From Pseudomonas rustica (GTDB lineage: Bacteria; Pseudomonadota; Gammaproteobacteria; Pseudomonadales; Pseudomonadaceae), in assembly GCF_018336155.1 (NCBI RefSeq), contig NZ_JAGYHF010000005.1:186001-250000 (forward strand): a stretch of 64,000 nt of DNA, read 5' to 3'. The notes below the pieces were generated by a model. It saw only the letters and a list, made by a program, of their open reading frames with translations. It was not told the DNA's origin and did no database searches. A program made the position numbers and the translations under genes. This document shows, one piece after another, positions 40,192-49,638 of this stretch. The stretch's first letter is position 1, and the number at the start of each line of letters is the position of its first letter.

Positions 40192-41338
40192 GTGAACTCC
40201 GGGGCAGGTGGTTTTTGATGTCCAGCGGTGCACGGTGCAGGCCGATCAGCGCCGGCAGCAGCGTCGCCATCAGCCCCATCAGCATCAGCGCGAAGTACAA
40301 CGCCGGAGTGATGAGCTGTTGTTGCAGGAGCAAGTTGAGAAAAACGATTTCGCTCAGGCCACGAATGTTCAGCAGTACGCTTTCACGCCAGCGGCTGGCG
40401 CCTTCAAACGAGGCGCCTGCCCAGCCGAGGCCGAGCCAGTTGCCGAGCAGTTTACTGGCAATCGGCAACAGCAACAGCGCCGCCCATTGCAGCGGGCCGA
40501 GGCTGGCGAGGGCGCTGTGCACGTCGATCTGCACAATGCCAAAGGTGAGGATCAGCGGGATCGCGATCCACGTCTGCAAACGGTTCATCCAGCGCGCCGG
40601 CAACGGCAGCACCAACGGGATCTTCAGCGCGGCCATGCACAGCAAATAACCGATGCCGAAAATCAGCGCGTTGAGCTTGTAATGCTCGGCCATCACCAGC
40701 AGGGCGAAGAAACCGAGGCTGTAGGTCAACGGACGACGCACACCGAACAGGCGCAGCATCAACGGCACACAAGCAAGCCCCAGCGGCAGCAACAGGCTGC
40801 TCAAGTGCAGGCTGCCTTGAGCGAGGCCGAACAGCGTCCAGCAAGTCAGATCGATGAGGATCGCGGTTTGCACCAGACGCCGGGTGGCGGCGGGCGGGTA
40901 ATCGATATGGCGCAAGTACAGGTACAGCACCGGAATCGCAGTAATTGCGAACACCAGGCCGATCACCAGCGAGTTGAGCCACGGTTGCGCCGGCAACAAC
41001 CAATAAGCCGCCGCCAGTCCGCAGACGAATGGCACGAGAAAACTCGGCAGGGCGATTTTCACGCTCTGCCGATCCAGTTTCAGATCGATCACATCACTGA
41101 GGATGTGCCCGAGCAGCAAGGCAAAACTCAGGCTGTAGAGGTTTTTCAGCCACTCCGGCGCGATCAGTTCCGCACCGCTCAATTGCCAGCCCGGTTCGAT
41201 CCAGAAGTACATCAGCAGCGGCAGGCCGAAGCTCGCCAGCAGCAACTGGCTGACAATCGGGATCAGGCCGAAATATCGACCGACACGGGTGGCCGCGGCG
41301 AACAGCGCCAAGGCCAGCAGCCAAAAGCCGGCGACCAT
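40178..41338 (-). CDS. Cation/proton antiporter-like polytopic membrane protein
   Basis: 386 aa and almost wholly hydrophobic, with about 10-12 predicted helices. The repeat layout and segments such as SFALLLGHILSDVIDLKL and ESVLLNIRGLSEIVFLNLLL resemble Kef/CPA2 exchangers. There is no RCK or TrkA regulatory domain. The ATG at 41338 overlaps the MMPL stop by one base, so it is translated within the ape operon. This is not one of the core aryl polyene functions I know; its role here is open. Confidence 0.65.
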   Translation of the reverse strand: MVAGFWLLALALFAAATRVGRYFGLIPIVSQLLLASFGLPLLMYFWIEPGWQLSGAELIAPEWLKNLYSLSFALLLGHILSDVIDLKLDRQSVKIALPSFLVPFVCGLAAAYWLLPAQPWLNSLVIGLVFAITAIPVLYLYLRHIDYPPAATRRLVQTAILIDLTCWTLFGLAQGSLHLSSLLLPLGLACVPLMLRLFGVRRPLTYSLGFFALLVMAEHYKLNALIFGIGYLLCMAALKIPLVLPLPARWMNRLQTWIAIPLILTFGIVQIDVHSALASLGPLQWAALLLLPIASKLLGNWLGLGWAGASFEGASRWRESVLLNIRGLSEIVFLNLLLQQQLITPALYFALMLMGLMATLLPALIGLHRAPLDIKNHLPRSSRANR

Positions 41339-43677
41339 CACGCTGCCGACTCCGCGACCGTTGCCGTGTGGGCGTGACGCCCGGCCCACGGTGCAAGCAT
41401 GAAACTGAAGGCCAGCCCAAGGCTTACCGACAAACCGAAATTGCTCACCGCCGGTGTGCTGGAAACCGCGAGCAAACCGAACGACAGCCACGTCGTCAGC
41501 GCTGCCAGCAAGGTGCCGAGCAGGCTCACTGCGGCGCCGCCAACCTGTTCACGCATAAGGATCGCGTAGTCGACGCTGATCGCCGTCACCAGCAGCAGGC
41601 CGAACAGGCTGAACAGGGTCAGCGGCTGACCGAGCCAGCCAAGACTGGCCAGACTGCACAGCGCCGCGAGCAAGGGCAGGGCGACGATGCGCAGCGCACC
41701 GCCGAGGCCGAACGGCAGCATCAGCACCAGCACGATCAATGCGCAGGAGGCGAGTTTCAGCTCCGCAGCGCTGATCTGCGTGGCGGCGAAAACGTCGTTT
41801 AATTCACCGAGGCGATCGACCAGTTGCACCCCCGGCAGATCCAGCGCCTGCACGCGCAACAGTGCCGGATTGTTCAGGCCTTGCAGGCTGGTCATCGCCG
41901 CCACGCCGTCTTCGGTCGGGCCGAGCCAGAGCGTGCGATAAGGTTCGCCGAGCGGGCCGGCGAGGGCGGTGTCGATATCTTCCGCTGGCACGGTTTGCAG
42001 CTGTTGCAGCTCGCTTTGCAGTGCGGCGAGCGGCACGCCGAGTTCGAGCAGCGGCTGCCAGTATTGCGGCAGTTGGTTCAGCGCCTGGCGGACTTTTTCT
42101 TGCTCGCTCGGCGGGCTGACCAGTTGATCGAGGGCCAGATAGCCTTGCAGCTTGTCGAGGTTGACCAGTTGCTCGAGACGCTCGCTCAACGCTGCCTGAC
42201 GCTCGAGCAATTGCTGCTGATCGGCGGCGCGTACGAGGAAAAACTGGCTGGTCGGCTGATAACCGGTGATGCGCGCGATGGTCTGCGCCTCATCGGTCAG
42301 ACGCTGCGGCGCGCCGACCCATTGGCGAATGTCGTTCTTGCTTTGCAGCTGCACCAGACCGCCAACACAGAAGGCGATCAACAGCGCCAACAGCACTGGC
42401 GTGCGCACGCGTTCGAGGAGTTTTTCCCGCAGCGTGATCAAGCGCTCGGCAAGCGTCAGCGGCCATTGCGCCGGACGCAATTCGAGGTTGTTGAGCAGCG
42501 CCGGCAGCAGGCACACCGCTGACAGATAAGCGCCGAGCAACCCGGCGGCAGAGAACACGGCGATTTGCGTCAGCGCCGGGAACGGTGTCCACGCCAGCGC
42601 CAGATAACCGATGGCACTGGTGATCAGGCTCAAGGTCAGCCCGGACAGGGTCAGGCGCAAGGCCGGCCAACTGCGCCACGGCTTCAGGCTCCAGCTCTTC
42701 GACAGGTAGTGCAGCGGATAATCCACCGCCACGCCGATCAGACTGGAGCCGAGCACCAGCGTCATCACGTGCATATGGCCGAACAGTGCCACGCACGCGA
42801 CAGCCCCGAAAAGCATGCCGACCAACACTGGCACAAATGCCAGCAGCACACGCCAGCGCCGAAACGCCAGCAGCAGCAATAGCAGAATGCCGACCGTTGC
42901 CCCGCCGCCAACCCAAGTCATTTCGCGCGTCGCTTGTTGCTGACCGTTGGCCGCGTAAAGCAGACCGCTGGCCGCCAGCAATTGCACGTCATTTGTCGCC
43001 GCTTGTTCACGGCTGTGCTGCAGCAGATCCGCGACTTTCAGCGGCAGGTTCATGTCGAAAGCGTCGCCAGTGGTGCGCGCGCGCAGCAGCACCCAGCTCT
43101 TGCCGTCGGCATCGGCAATCAACGCGCCGCTGCCGATGTCGAGTTGCACCGAACCGTGTTGCGGCTGGCTGTTCTGGATACGCCCGGTCAGGCCCAGCCA
43201 ATCGTCCGGACTCGGCACCAGGCTGAAACCGCTGAACGGATCGAACAGCGCCTGCACTCGCTGATGAATAAACACATCGGGATGTTCGGTGAGCAGTTGC
43301 TGATCGTCCGCCGAGAGCATCGCCAGGCGTCCTTGCAACAACTGCGTGCGCAGCGCCGGCAGATCCGCTTGCAGGTTCCACTGCACTTTCTCGAACAGAC
43401 CGCTGGCCTGCCATTGCTCGCCGAGCCTCTGCGCCATGTTGACCGCTTGCTGGCGATCGGCGTGGCCGACCAGCACCAGCATTTCGCGATTCAACGGCTC
43501 CTGCATACGCTGTTCGGCGCGCAGTTCGAGGGCGTCCGGGTTAGTGCCGGGCACCAGTTCCATCAGGTTCGCCGACAGCGGCGCACCGTCGCGCCACTGC
43601 CAACCGGCCAGCGCAACGACTGCCAGCAGCAGTAACAGAAACAGCCAGGGCAGCCTGCGTTCACTCGGCAAAGTCAT
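41338..43677 (-). CDS. MMPL/RND-family exporter of the aryl polyene cluster
   Basis: 779 aa RND-type membrane protein. Helix 1 (LPWLFLLLLLAVVALAGW) is followed by a large periplasmic loop, the helix block around VGILLLLLLAFRRWRVLLAFVP and GVAVDYPLHYLS, a second periplasmic loop, and the matching block ISVDYAILMREQ. The duplicated GVxVDY/ISVDYxI Asp residues would carry protons. It probably moves the finished pigment-lipid toward the outer membrane with the LolA-like protein encoded just upstream. Confidence 0.9.
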   Translation of the reverse strand: MTLPSERRLPWLFLLLLLAVVALAGWQWRDGAPLSANLMELVPGTNPDALELRAEQRMQEPLNREMLVLVGHADRQQAVNMAQRLGEQWQASGLFEKVQWNLQADLPALRTQLLQGRLAMLSADDQQLLTEHPDVFIHQRVQALFDPFSGFSLVPSPDDWLGLTGRIQNSQPQHGSVQLDIGSGALIADADGKSWVLLRARTTGDAFDMNLPLKVADLLQHSREQAATNDVQLLAASGLLYAANGQQQATREMTWVGGGATVGILLLLLLAFRRWRVLLAFVPVLVGMLFGAVACVALFGHMHVMTLVLGSSLIGVAVDYPLHYLSKSWSLKPWRSWPALRLTLSGLTLSLITSAIGYLALAWTPFPALTQIAVFSAAGLLGAYLSAVCLLPALLNNLELRPAQWPLTLAERLITLREKLLERVRTPVLLALLIAFCVGGLVQLQSKNDIRQWVGAPQRLTDEAQTIARITGYQPTSQFFLVRAADQQQLLERQAALSERLEQLVNLDKLQGYLALDQLVSPPSEQEKVRQALNQLPQYWQPLLELGVPLAALQSELQQLQTVPAEDIDTALAGPLGEPYRTLWLGPTEDGVAAMTSLQGLNNPALLRVQALDLPGVQLVDRLGELNDVFAATQISAAELKLASCALIVLVLMLPFGLGGALRIVALPLLAALCSLASLGWLGQPLTLFSLFGLLLVTAISVDYAILMREQVGGAAVSLLGTLLAALTTWLSFGLLAVSSTPAVSNFGLSVSLGLAFSFMLAPWAGRHAHTATVAESAA

Positions 43678-44263
43678 GTTGCTCCGTGTCGCTCAGCGGT
43701 TGGGCGGCGCTGCTGTCCTGCATGCGCAGCACGGTGCTGTCGCCCTGGGTTTCCAGCAGTTCGATGGTTTGCACCAAGGCGCCACCGTCGATGTTGATCT
43801 GTTTGAACACTTGCTTGAGCAGCAGCGAACGCGGGGTCAGCGACAGTTTCCACTGTTGCGCATCGCCGCTCAGGGCCAGTTCGAAATCCCGTTGCAGGCC
43901 GCTGCTGTCACCTTGCAGCACCGCGAGAAACAGCCGGTTCTGATCGGCCCCGGCGCTCTTGTTTGGCAGCATTTGCCAGCCATTGTCGTCGCGGCGGGCG
44001 ATGCCGTTGGCGGTGATGCGGTAGTCCTGCTGCAGCGGGGTTTTTAGTAGCCAGAGCAGGCCGTGATTTTTCGCCAGCACAAAACTGCCCTTGCTGATCA
44101 GCGGTTGCGGCAGGGCGCGCAGGTGTTTTTCCTGAATGAACTGGCCATGGATCACGTCCGGTTTCGCCAGTTGTTCGCTGAGTTGTTGCAGGTCGAAGGC
44201 GTTGGCCAGCGCTGACATGGTCAGCAGCGCCACTACGCTCAGGCTTTTCACAAAAACATTCAT
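43661..44263 (-). CDS. LolA-like outer-membrane lipoprotein carrier of the aryl polyene cluster
   Basis: 200 aa periplasmic protein. A signal peptide (MNVFVKSLSVVALLTMSALA) precedes a LolA-type half-barrel with GQFIQEKHLRALPQPLISKG and LLWLLKTPLQQDYRI. It likely shuttles the lipid-linked pigment across the periplasm. It overlaps the MMPL gene by 17 nt and the thioesterase by 4 nt. Confidence 0.87.
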   Translation of the reverse strand: MNVFVKSLSVVALLTMSALANAFDLQQLSEQLAKPDVIHGQFIQEKHLRALPQPLISKGSFVLAKNHGLLWLLKTPLQQDYRITANGIARRDDNGWQMLPNKSAGADQNRLFLAVLQGDSSGLQRDFELALSGDAQQWKLSLTPRSLLLKQVFKQINIDGGALVQTIELLETQGDSTVLRMQDSSAAQPLSDTEQHDFAE

Positions 44264-44685
44264 CGCAGCATCCTTTCCACGGCGTCGGTGAAGACTCTCG
44301 GTGAAGCCAGCTGCATTTCGCGGCTGCTGACTTCGACGGCGACCTGCACCGAGCTGGCGCGAGTCAGGCGTTCGCCGCTGTGCAGGTCGGTGATCAGGTA
44401 ATTGATCTTCAGACGGTTTTCCCATTCGACCAGACTGGCGCGCACATTCAGGCGCTGCCCAAACACCGCGCCACGCACGTAGCGCAGTTGCAGGTCGATG
44501 ATCGGCCAGGCGAAACCGGACTCGACCATGTGCGTGTAGTTGTGGCCGATTTTGTCCAGTAGCGCGCAGCGCGCCACTTCCAGATACTTGACGTAATGGC
44601 CGTGCCAAACCACGTGCATGGTGTCGACGTCAAAAAACGGCACAAGGATTTCGGTGTCCGCGTGAAGCACTCCGGCGCTACGCAT
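44260..44685 (-). CDS. Acyl-CoA/ACP thioesterase (4-hydroxybenzoyl-CoA thioesterase family)
   Basis: 141 aa hotdog protein. The beginning, VPFFDVDTMHVVWHGHYVKY, carries the Asp of the 4HBT catalytic motif (FFDVDTMHVV). The ATG at 44685 is chosen, with GGAGG just upstream; it overlaps the ammonia-lyase stop by 8 nt. It may release the polyene chain from its carrier or edit stalled chains. Confidence 0.85.
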   Translation of the reverse strand: MRSAGVLHADTEILVPFFDVDTMHVVWHGHYVKYLEVARCALLDKIGHNYTHMVESGFAWPIIDLQLRYVRGAVFGQRLNVRASLVEWENRLKINYLITDLHSGERLTRASSVQVAVEVSSREMQLASPRVFTDAVERMLR

Positions 44686-46222
44686 GCAGCCTCCAGTGTT
44701 GTGCGGCGATGCGTTGCAGGCACAGGCGCAGTTCGCCTTCCAGCGCACGATCCTCAATGACCGGCGGGAAGTCTTTGGCCAACTCTTCGTGCATTGCCGC
44801 CAGCGACGGTGGCAGCGGTCGTGCGTCTTCGGCCTGAGCGCGCAACCACACGCCTTGATTGGCGGCGAGCAGAGTGGCGGCGGCGACTTGTTCGGTCAGC
44901 TCCAGCACGCGAATCGCATCGCGGGCGGCGATGGTGCCCATGCTCACTTTGTCTTGGTTGTGGCACTCGGTGGAGCGCGAGAACACGCTGGCCGGCATGG
45001 TGTTTTTCAGCGCTTCGGCGGTCCAGGCGCTGGTGCCGATCTGCACAGCCTTGAAGCCATGGTTGAGCATCGCGCGATCCGCCGGCGCGCCGGACAGGTT
45101 GCTCGGCAAACCATGGTTGTAGCGTTCGTCGACCAGCAGCGCGAGTTGCCGGTCGAGCAGGTCGGCGACGTTGGCCACGAGGTTTTTCAGGCTGTCCATT
45201 GCGAACGCAATGTGACCGCCGTAGAAGTGCCCGCCGTGCAAAACGCGCTCGGCTTCGGCGTCGATGATCGGGTTGTCGTTAGCGCTGTTCAGTTCGATTT
45301 CAATGAACGATCGCAACCAGTTCAGGCTGTCGGCCAACACGCCGAGCACGTGCGGGGCGCAGCGCAGCGAGTAGCGATCCTGCAAGCGATGCAGTGGCGC
45401 CGTCGGTGCGTCGATCGCCAGATCCTTGCGCAGCCACGCGGCAACCTGCATTTGTCCCGGATGCGGTTTGGCGGCGAACAGACGTTCGTCGAAATGCTCC
45501 GGATTGCCTTGCAGCGCGACGACGTTGAGCGCGGTGATCCGTGTGGCCAGTTGCAGCAGATAATCGGCGCGGGCGAAGGCGAGGCAGGCGAGGCCGGTCA
45601 TCACGGCGGTGCCGTTCATCAGCGCCAAGGCTTCTTTCGGGCGCAGCACCAAAGGTGTCCAGCCGAGTTCGCGATGCACATCGGCAGCCTGACGGCGTTC
45701 GCCACGGAACATCACTTCACGCTCGCCGGAAAGTGTCGCGGCAACGTAGGACAGAGGGGTCAGATCGCCGCTGGCGCCGACCGAACCTTCTTCAGGAATC
45801 AGCGGCAGGATGTCGTATTCGAGGAACGCGTGCAGACGCTCGAGCAGTTCCACGCGCACCCCGGAAACGCCGTGGCACAACGACTGCAAACGCGCCGCCA
45901 ACACCGCGCGGGTTGCTTGCGCGTCGAGCAGTTTGCCGAGGCCGCAACCGTGGAACGTGTAGAGATGACGCGGCAACGCTTCTACGTGATGCAGCGGCAC
46001 CGCGACCACGCAGGAATCACCGTAGCCGGTGGTCACGCCGTAAATCACTCCTTCCTTGTCCAGCAGCGAATCGAGGAACCGCGCGCCTTTGGCGATGCGC
46101 TCGCGATACTCAGGGTCGCTCTGCAACTGCACGGGCGCCTGACGATTGGCCAGGGCCAGCACGTCTTCGATGCGCAAAGGGCGTTCGCCGAAGGTTACCG
46201 GCTCATGGGTTGGCGTCGTCAT
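44678..46222 (-). CDS. Aromatic amino acid ammonia-lyase (HAL/TAL/PAL superfamily)
   Basis: 514 aa. The Ala150-Ser151-Gly152 triad (GSVGASGDLTPLSY) forms the MIO prosthetic group that eliminates ammonia from His, Tyr or Phe. The catalytic Tyr region (VIYGVTTGYGDS) and the Asn/Gln-containing NSANDNPI and ECHNQDKVSMG are conserved. In this cluster a 4-hydroxycinnamate or cinnamate starter for the polyene is expected rather than urocanate. The selectivity pair, Phe90-His91 (TFHGCG), fits no standard type exactly. Confidence 0.9.
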   Translation of the reverse strand: MTTPTHEPVTFGERPLRIEDVLALANRQAPVQLQSDPEYRERIAKGARFLDSLLDKEGVIYGVTTGYGDSCVVAVPLHHVEALPRHLYTFHGCGLGKLLDAQATRAVLAARLQSLCHGVSGVRVELLERLHAFLEYDILPLIPEEGSVGASGDLTPLSYVAATLSGEREVMFRGERRQAADVHRELGWTPLVLRPKEALALMNGTAVMTGLACLAFARADYLLQLATRITALNVVALQGNPEHFDERLFAAKPHPGQMQVAAWLRKDLAIDAPTAPLHRLQDRYSLRCAPHVLGVLADSLNWLRSFIEIELNSANDNPIIDAEAERVLHGGHFYGGHIAFAMDSLKNLVANVADLLDRQLALLVDERYNHGLPSNLSGAPADRAMLNHGFKAVQIGTSAWTAEALKNTMPASVFSRSTECHNQDKVSMGTIAARDAIRVLELTEQVAAATLLAANQGVWLRAQAEDARPLPPSLAAMHEELAKDFPPVIEDRALEGELRLCLQRIAAQHWRLHA

Positions 46223-47150
46223 CGGTCTTCCAGAAAGGGTAAAAGTTGAACCATTGGCGCGGTGCTTCGAGGCAATAGTGACTCAGGCGCTGGGCATAGC
46301 GGGTGGCCCACTGATGAATGACCTGCTCGCGCTCGCTGCGCTTCCACGTTACCGCGTCGGCGAACGGTTCGAGGGTCAGGCGATAGTGACCGTCCGCTTG
46401 TTTCAGGCACATCAGCAGATTGACCGGGCATTTCAGCAGGCCGGCCAGCAGCCACGGACCTTGCGGAAACGGCGCCGGGTGACCGAGAAAATCGACGGTC
46501 ACACTGCGTCCGCCGTGCAGCGGCACGCGGTCGCCGGCAATCGCCAGCCACTCGCCGCGCTCAAGACGTTCGTGCAGTTGCAGCATGATCACCGGGTCGA
46601 GTTCGCTGACCTGAATCAGGCGCAGATTGGTCGCTCCAGCCTCGCCCAGCAAACGGTTGAATTGCTCGGCGTGCTTGGTGTGCACCAGCACGTTCATGGT
46701 GACTTTTTCGCCGATCTCCGCCAGTGCGCGGCAGACTTCGAGATTGCCCAGATGCGCGCCGACCAGCAGTTGCCCGCGTGTGCCGCGCAACTGATTACGC
46801 AGCAGCGCCGGGTCGATGATTTCGATCTGTTCAATGCTGAGCTTGCCGTTCCACACGTCGAGTTTGTCGAGCATGGAGTCGGCGAACGCCATGAACTGAC
46901 TGAACACGCGCCAGTGGCTTGGGCGCAAGTCATCGCGCTGGCTCCACTCGGCCAGACGTTGCTGGAATTGCCAGGCACTGCGCCGCGCGGTGCGACCGAA
47001 CAGGAAAAAGTACAAAACGATGCCGTAGAGCAACGGGCTGAGCAGGCGTCGACCGAGGACTTTGGCGGCGAACGCGGTGAATTTCATCAGCAGGAAGCTG
47101 CCGCGTTCTTCGCGGTCGGCCCAGTGCTTCTTGTCGGTTTCGCCGGTCAT
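46203..47150 (-). CDS. LpxL/HtrB-type lipid acyltransferase of the aryl polyene cluster
   Basis: 315 aa with one N-terminal hydrophobic segment (LLSPLLYGIVLYFFLF). The HX4D-like site is in LLVGAHLGNLEVCRAL, with the later block GEWLAIAGDRVP and FPQGPWLLAGLL as in LpxL/LpxM. It would acylate the pigment head or attach it to a lipid. Its ATG (47150) overlaps the glycosyltransferase stop by 4 nt; in some clusters these two activities are one protein. Confidence 0.85.
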   Translation of the reverse strand: MTGETDKKHWADREERGSFLLMKFTAFAAKVLGRRLLSPLLYGIVLYFFLFGRTARRSAWQFQQRLAEWSQRDDLRPSHWRVFSQFMAFADSMLDKLDVWNGKLSIEQIEIIDPALLRNQLRGTRGQLLVGAHLGNLEVCRALAEIGEKVTMNVLVHTKHAEQFNRLLGEAGATNLRLIQVSELDPVIMLQLHERLERGEWLAIAGDRVPLHGGRSVTVDFLGHPAPFPQGPWLLAGLLKCPVNLLMCLKQADGHYRLTLEPFADAVTWKRSEREQVIHQWATRYAQRLSHYCLEAPRQWFNFYPFWKTDDDANP

Positions 47151-47881
47151 GCGCGCCACCGTCGCCAGAGGATCACCGGGAAACGCAGCAACATGCCGAA
47201 GAACAGCCGTGTGTGCATGCTCGAAATCAGCGCGTTGTCGTGGAGCAGGCGGAAGTGCGACACGCCGTCGAGCGGGTAATGCACGCTGGTTTGCAGCCAG
47301 CGCATCGGCTGATTACGCCACGCCAGGCGGACGAGAATATCCGAGTCGAAATCCATGCGTTTGCCGACTTTTCTTGAGTCGATCACCGCCAGCGTCGGGG
47401 TCAGCGGATAGACGCGAAAGCCGCACATCGAGTCGCGGATTTGCAGCGACAGCGTATTGATCCACACCATGACGTGGGTCAGGTAGCGCGCGTACAACCG
47501 GCCCTTGGGCACGCTTTCGTCGAACAGCGGATAGCCGCAGATCATGGCGTTGGGATGTGCGCGGGATTCTTCAACGAAGCGGGCGACGTCGTGCAAGTCG
47601 TGCTGGCCATCGGCGTCGACCTGCAAGGCATGGGTGAAACCCAGCAGCGCGGCTTCACGCAGACCGGTCATCACCGCACCGCCCTTGCCTTGGTTGGCGG
47701 TCAGGCGCACCAGATGCACGTTGTCGCGTTCGGCCAGAGCATCGAGGACTTTTGCGCAGGAGGGCTTGCTGGCGTCGTCGACCAGAATGCATGGTAGATC
47801 TTGCGCGAGCAGAGCATCGACCACGGTGCCTATCGCAGATTCGTGGTTATAAACCGGGATCACGGCGCAAGGGTTATGCAT
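47147..47881 (-). CDS. Family 2 glycosyltransferase
   Basis: 244 aa GT-A protein. CAVIPVYNHESAIGTVVDAL starts the nucleotide-sugar fold; the metal-binding DxD is in QVDADGQHD, and acceptor-side residues follow in SMCGFRVYP. No transmembrane part. It probably transfers a sugar or sugar-like group during attachment of the pigment. The ATG at 47881 is chosen (MHNPCAVIP); a longer frame would translate the partial REP upstream. Confidence 0.87.
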   Translation of the reverse strand: MHNPCAVIPVYNHESAIGTVVDALLAQDLPCILVDDASKPSCAKVLDALAERDNVHLVRLTANQGKGGAVMTGLREAALLGFTHALQVDADGQHDLHDVARFVEESRAHPNAMICGYPLFDESVPKGRLYARYLTHVMVWINTLSLQIRDSMCGFRVYPLTPTLAVIDSRKVGKRMDFDSDILVRLAWRNQPMRWLQTSVHYPLDGVSHFRLLHDNALISSMHTRLFFGMLLRFPVILWRRWRA

Positions 47882-47910
47882 AACAGTTCTCCATTGGAAA
47901 ACCGCGATCC

Positions 47911-47934
47911 CTGTAGGAGCGAGCCTGCTCGCGA
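47911..47934. repeat. Single (half) REP element inside the ape operon
   Basis: Reads CTGTAGGAGCGAGCCTGCTC followed by GCGA, the same core as the paired elements at 16811 and 38118 but with no opposite arm. It lies in the 77-nt gap between the ligase stop and the glycosyltransferase start. Confidence 0.75.
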
Positions 47935-47958
47935 TTGAGTGCGCAGCACTCACCAAGG

Positions 47959-49638
47959 TCAATCATGCTCTACACCCAAAAGAATCCGCCCACTGGAGCA
48001 GGTGGCGGTGTCATTGCGATAAGCGAAATACAACTTGCTGCGCTCCGGATCAAAACGCAGGTGCAGCTGAATTTCATCCCCCGGCCGCACCAGTTGCTGA
48101 AACTTCAGCACTTCCATCCCGGCAAATGGCCCGTTCAGATTCAGCAATTGCCGCCCAAGGTTCAGCGCCCATTCCACCTGCACCACGCCCGGCAACACCG
48201 GTGCCTTGGGGAAGTGGCCGCTGAAATAAGCCAGATCCGGCGGCACGCTCAGTTGCAAACTCCATTCACCCTCAATCTCGACCTGCGACAGCACTTCCGG
48301 CGCTTTCGGACGCGGCGCCATCAACAGTGCTTCAACCTCGGCCTGGGGCAGTTTGCCCTGGCTGTTCAACGGCAATTGCCGCACCAACCGCCAGCGCCGC
48401 GGCAGGGCCAGAGCTTCACAGTGTTGGCGCAAATGCTGGCGCAAAGTTTCGGTGAGGCTGCGGCGGCCATGTTCACGCAACGCAAACAACCCCGAATCGC
48501 TGAGCACCAGCAGGGCCCCAAGGGACGCGCGGTTTTCCTGCACCACGCCAAGCCGCGCTTCGGCAACCCAGTCGTGAGCGACCAAGGCCTGTTCCAGCAT
48601 CGGCAGAGAGATGCGTTTTTCTTCGAGTTTAACGATGCGATCCAGCCGTCCCAACAACTCGAAACGACCATCGGCAGCAATGCGCGCCGCGTCGGCGGTG
48701 TGTTCGACATGGCCGGCAGGCAGATAAGGCGAAGCGATCAACAGCGCGCCCTCGCTGTCTTGACTCAATTGGACACCGGCGAACGGTTGCCACAGTTGTT
48801 CACCCTGACGCCAGGCAATGCCGCCGGTTTCCGAGCTGCCGAGGATTTCCGTCGGCCATTGCTGCAAGCGTTGTTGCAGACTTTGCGCAGCCTCAAACGG
48901 CAACGCTCCACCGGAGGAAAACACTCGGCGCACGGCACTGAGCGCTGGCCAATCAAGGTTGTCGCCCATGCGCTTGAGCAGCGCCGGGCTCGCGACCCAG
49001 GCGAAGGTCGGATGTTCGCGGCTGGCGCGCTGCATGTCTTCCGGGAAGGCCAGTTGCTTGCGCACAAACGGGCGCCCGGCGCACAGCGGCCACAACACGC
49101 GAAACAGCAAACCATAGATGTGTTGAGTGGCGACGCTGCCGATGATGCAGGCTTCAGCAAGATCCACGCCCCACAGTTGCTCCAGCGCTTCAACTTCATT
49201 GGCCAGTTGGCGCAGGGTTTTGTCGATACGCTTGGGTTCGCCGCTGGAGCCGGAGGTGCACAGGCTCAGCTGACAATGATCGAGATCCAGCGCCGCAGCG
49301 GGCAATGCCGGCTGCTGAAAGTCAGTCAGGTGCGCGTCTTCGGCGTGATCGGTCAGCCACAGATCGACTTCGCTCGACCAGCGCTGGCGAGTTTGCGGTT
49401 GCAAGTCCGACGGCAACAACACGCTGACGCCGGCGCGCCACGCTCCGAGCAGGGCGATGGCGAGATCGGCGGCATCCTCCAGATGCACGGCGAGGCGCTT
49501 CACGCCCTGCGCTTGCAGGCCGGCGGCAACGCTCAGCGCCTGTTCGCACAGTTGCGCGTGATCGAGTGCCGGCGCAGCGCAAATCGCCCGCGCCGGCAGG
49601 GCCTTGAGCAACAACTGCTCAAGTTTTATCCAGTTCAT
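47959..49638 (-). CDS. apeH: Acyl/aryl-ACP ligase fused to hotdog dehydratase (ApeH-ApeI fusion)
   Basis: 559 aa. The N-terminal 430 or so residues are an adenylate-forming ligase ([14 protein letters not shown] phosphate loop, [29 protein letters not shown]) that would load the aryl starter onto an ACP. The last 115 or so are a FabA/FabZ-like domain with catalytic His in [17 protein letters not shown]. In E. coli-type clusters these are separate proteins, ApeH and ApeI. The ATG at 49638 overlaps the previous gene by 4 nt. Confidence 0.88.
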   Translation of the reverse strand: MNWIKLEQLLLKALPARAICAAPALDHAQLCEQALSVAAGLQAQGVKRLAVHLEDAADLAIALLGAWRAGVSVLLPSDLQPQTRQRWSSEVDLWLTDHAEDAHLTDFQQPALPAAALDLDHCQLSLCTSGSSGEPKRIDKTLRQLANEVEALEQLWGVDLAEACIIGSVATQHIYGLLFRVLWPLCAGRPFVRKQLAFPEDMQRASREHPTFAWVASPALLKRMGDNLDWPALSAVRRVFSSGGALPFEAAQSLQQRLQQWPTEILGSSETGGIAWRQGEQLWQPFAGVQLSQDSEGALLIASPYLPAGHVEHTADAARIAADGRFELLGRLDRIVKLEEKRISLPMLEQALVAHDWVAEARLGVVQENRASLGALLVLSDSGLFALREHGRRSLTETLRQHLRQHCEALALPRRWRLVRQLPLNSQGKLPQAEVEALLMAPRPKAPEVLSQVEIEGEWSLQLSVPPDLAYFSGHFPKAPVLPGVVQVEWALNLGRQLLNLNGPFAGMEVLKFQQLVRPGDEIQLHLRFDPERSKLYFAYRNDTATCSSGRILLGVEHD

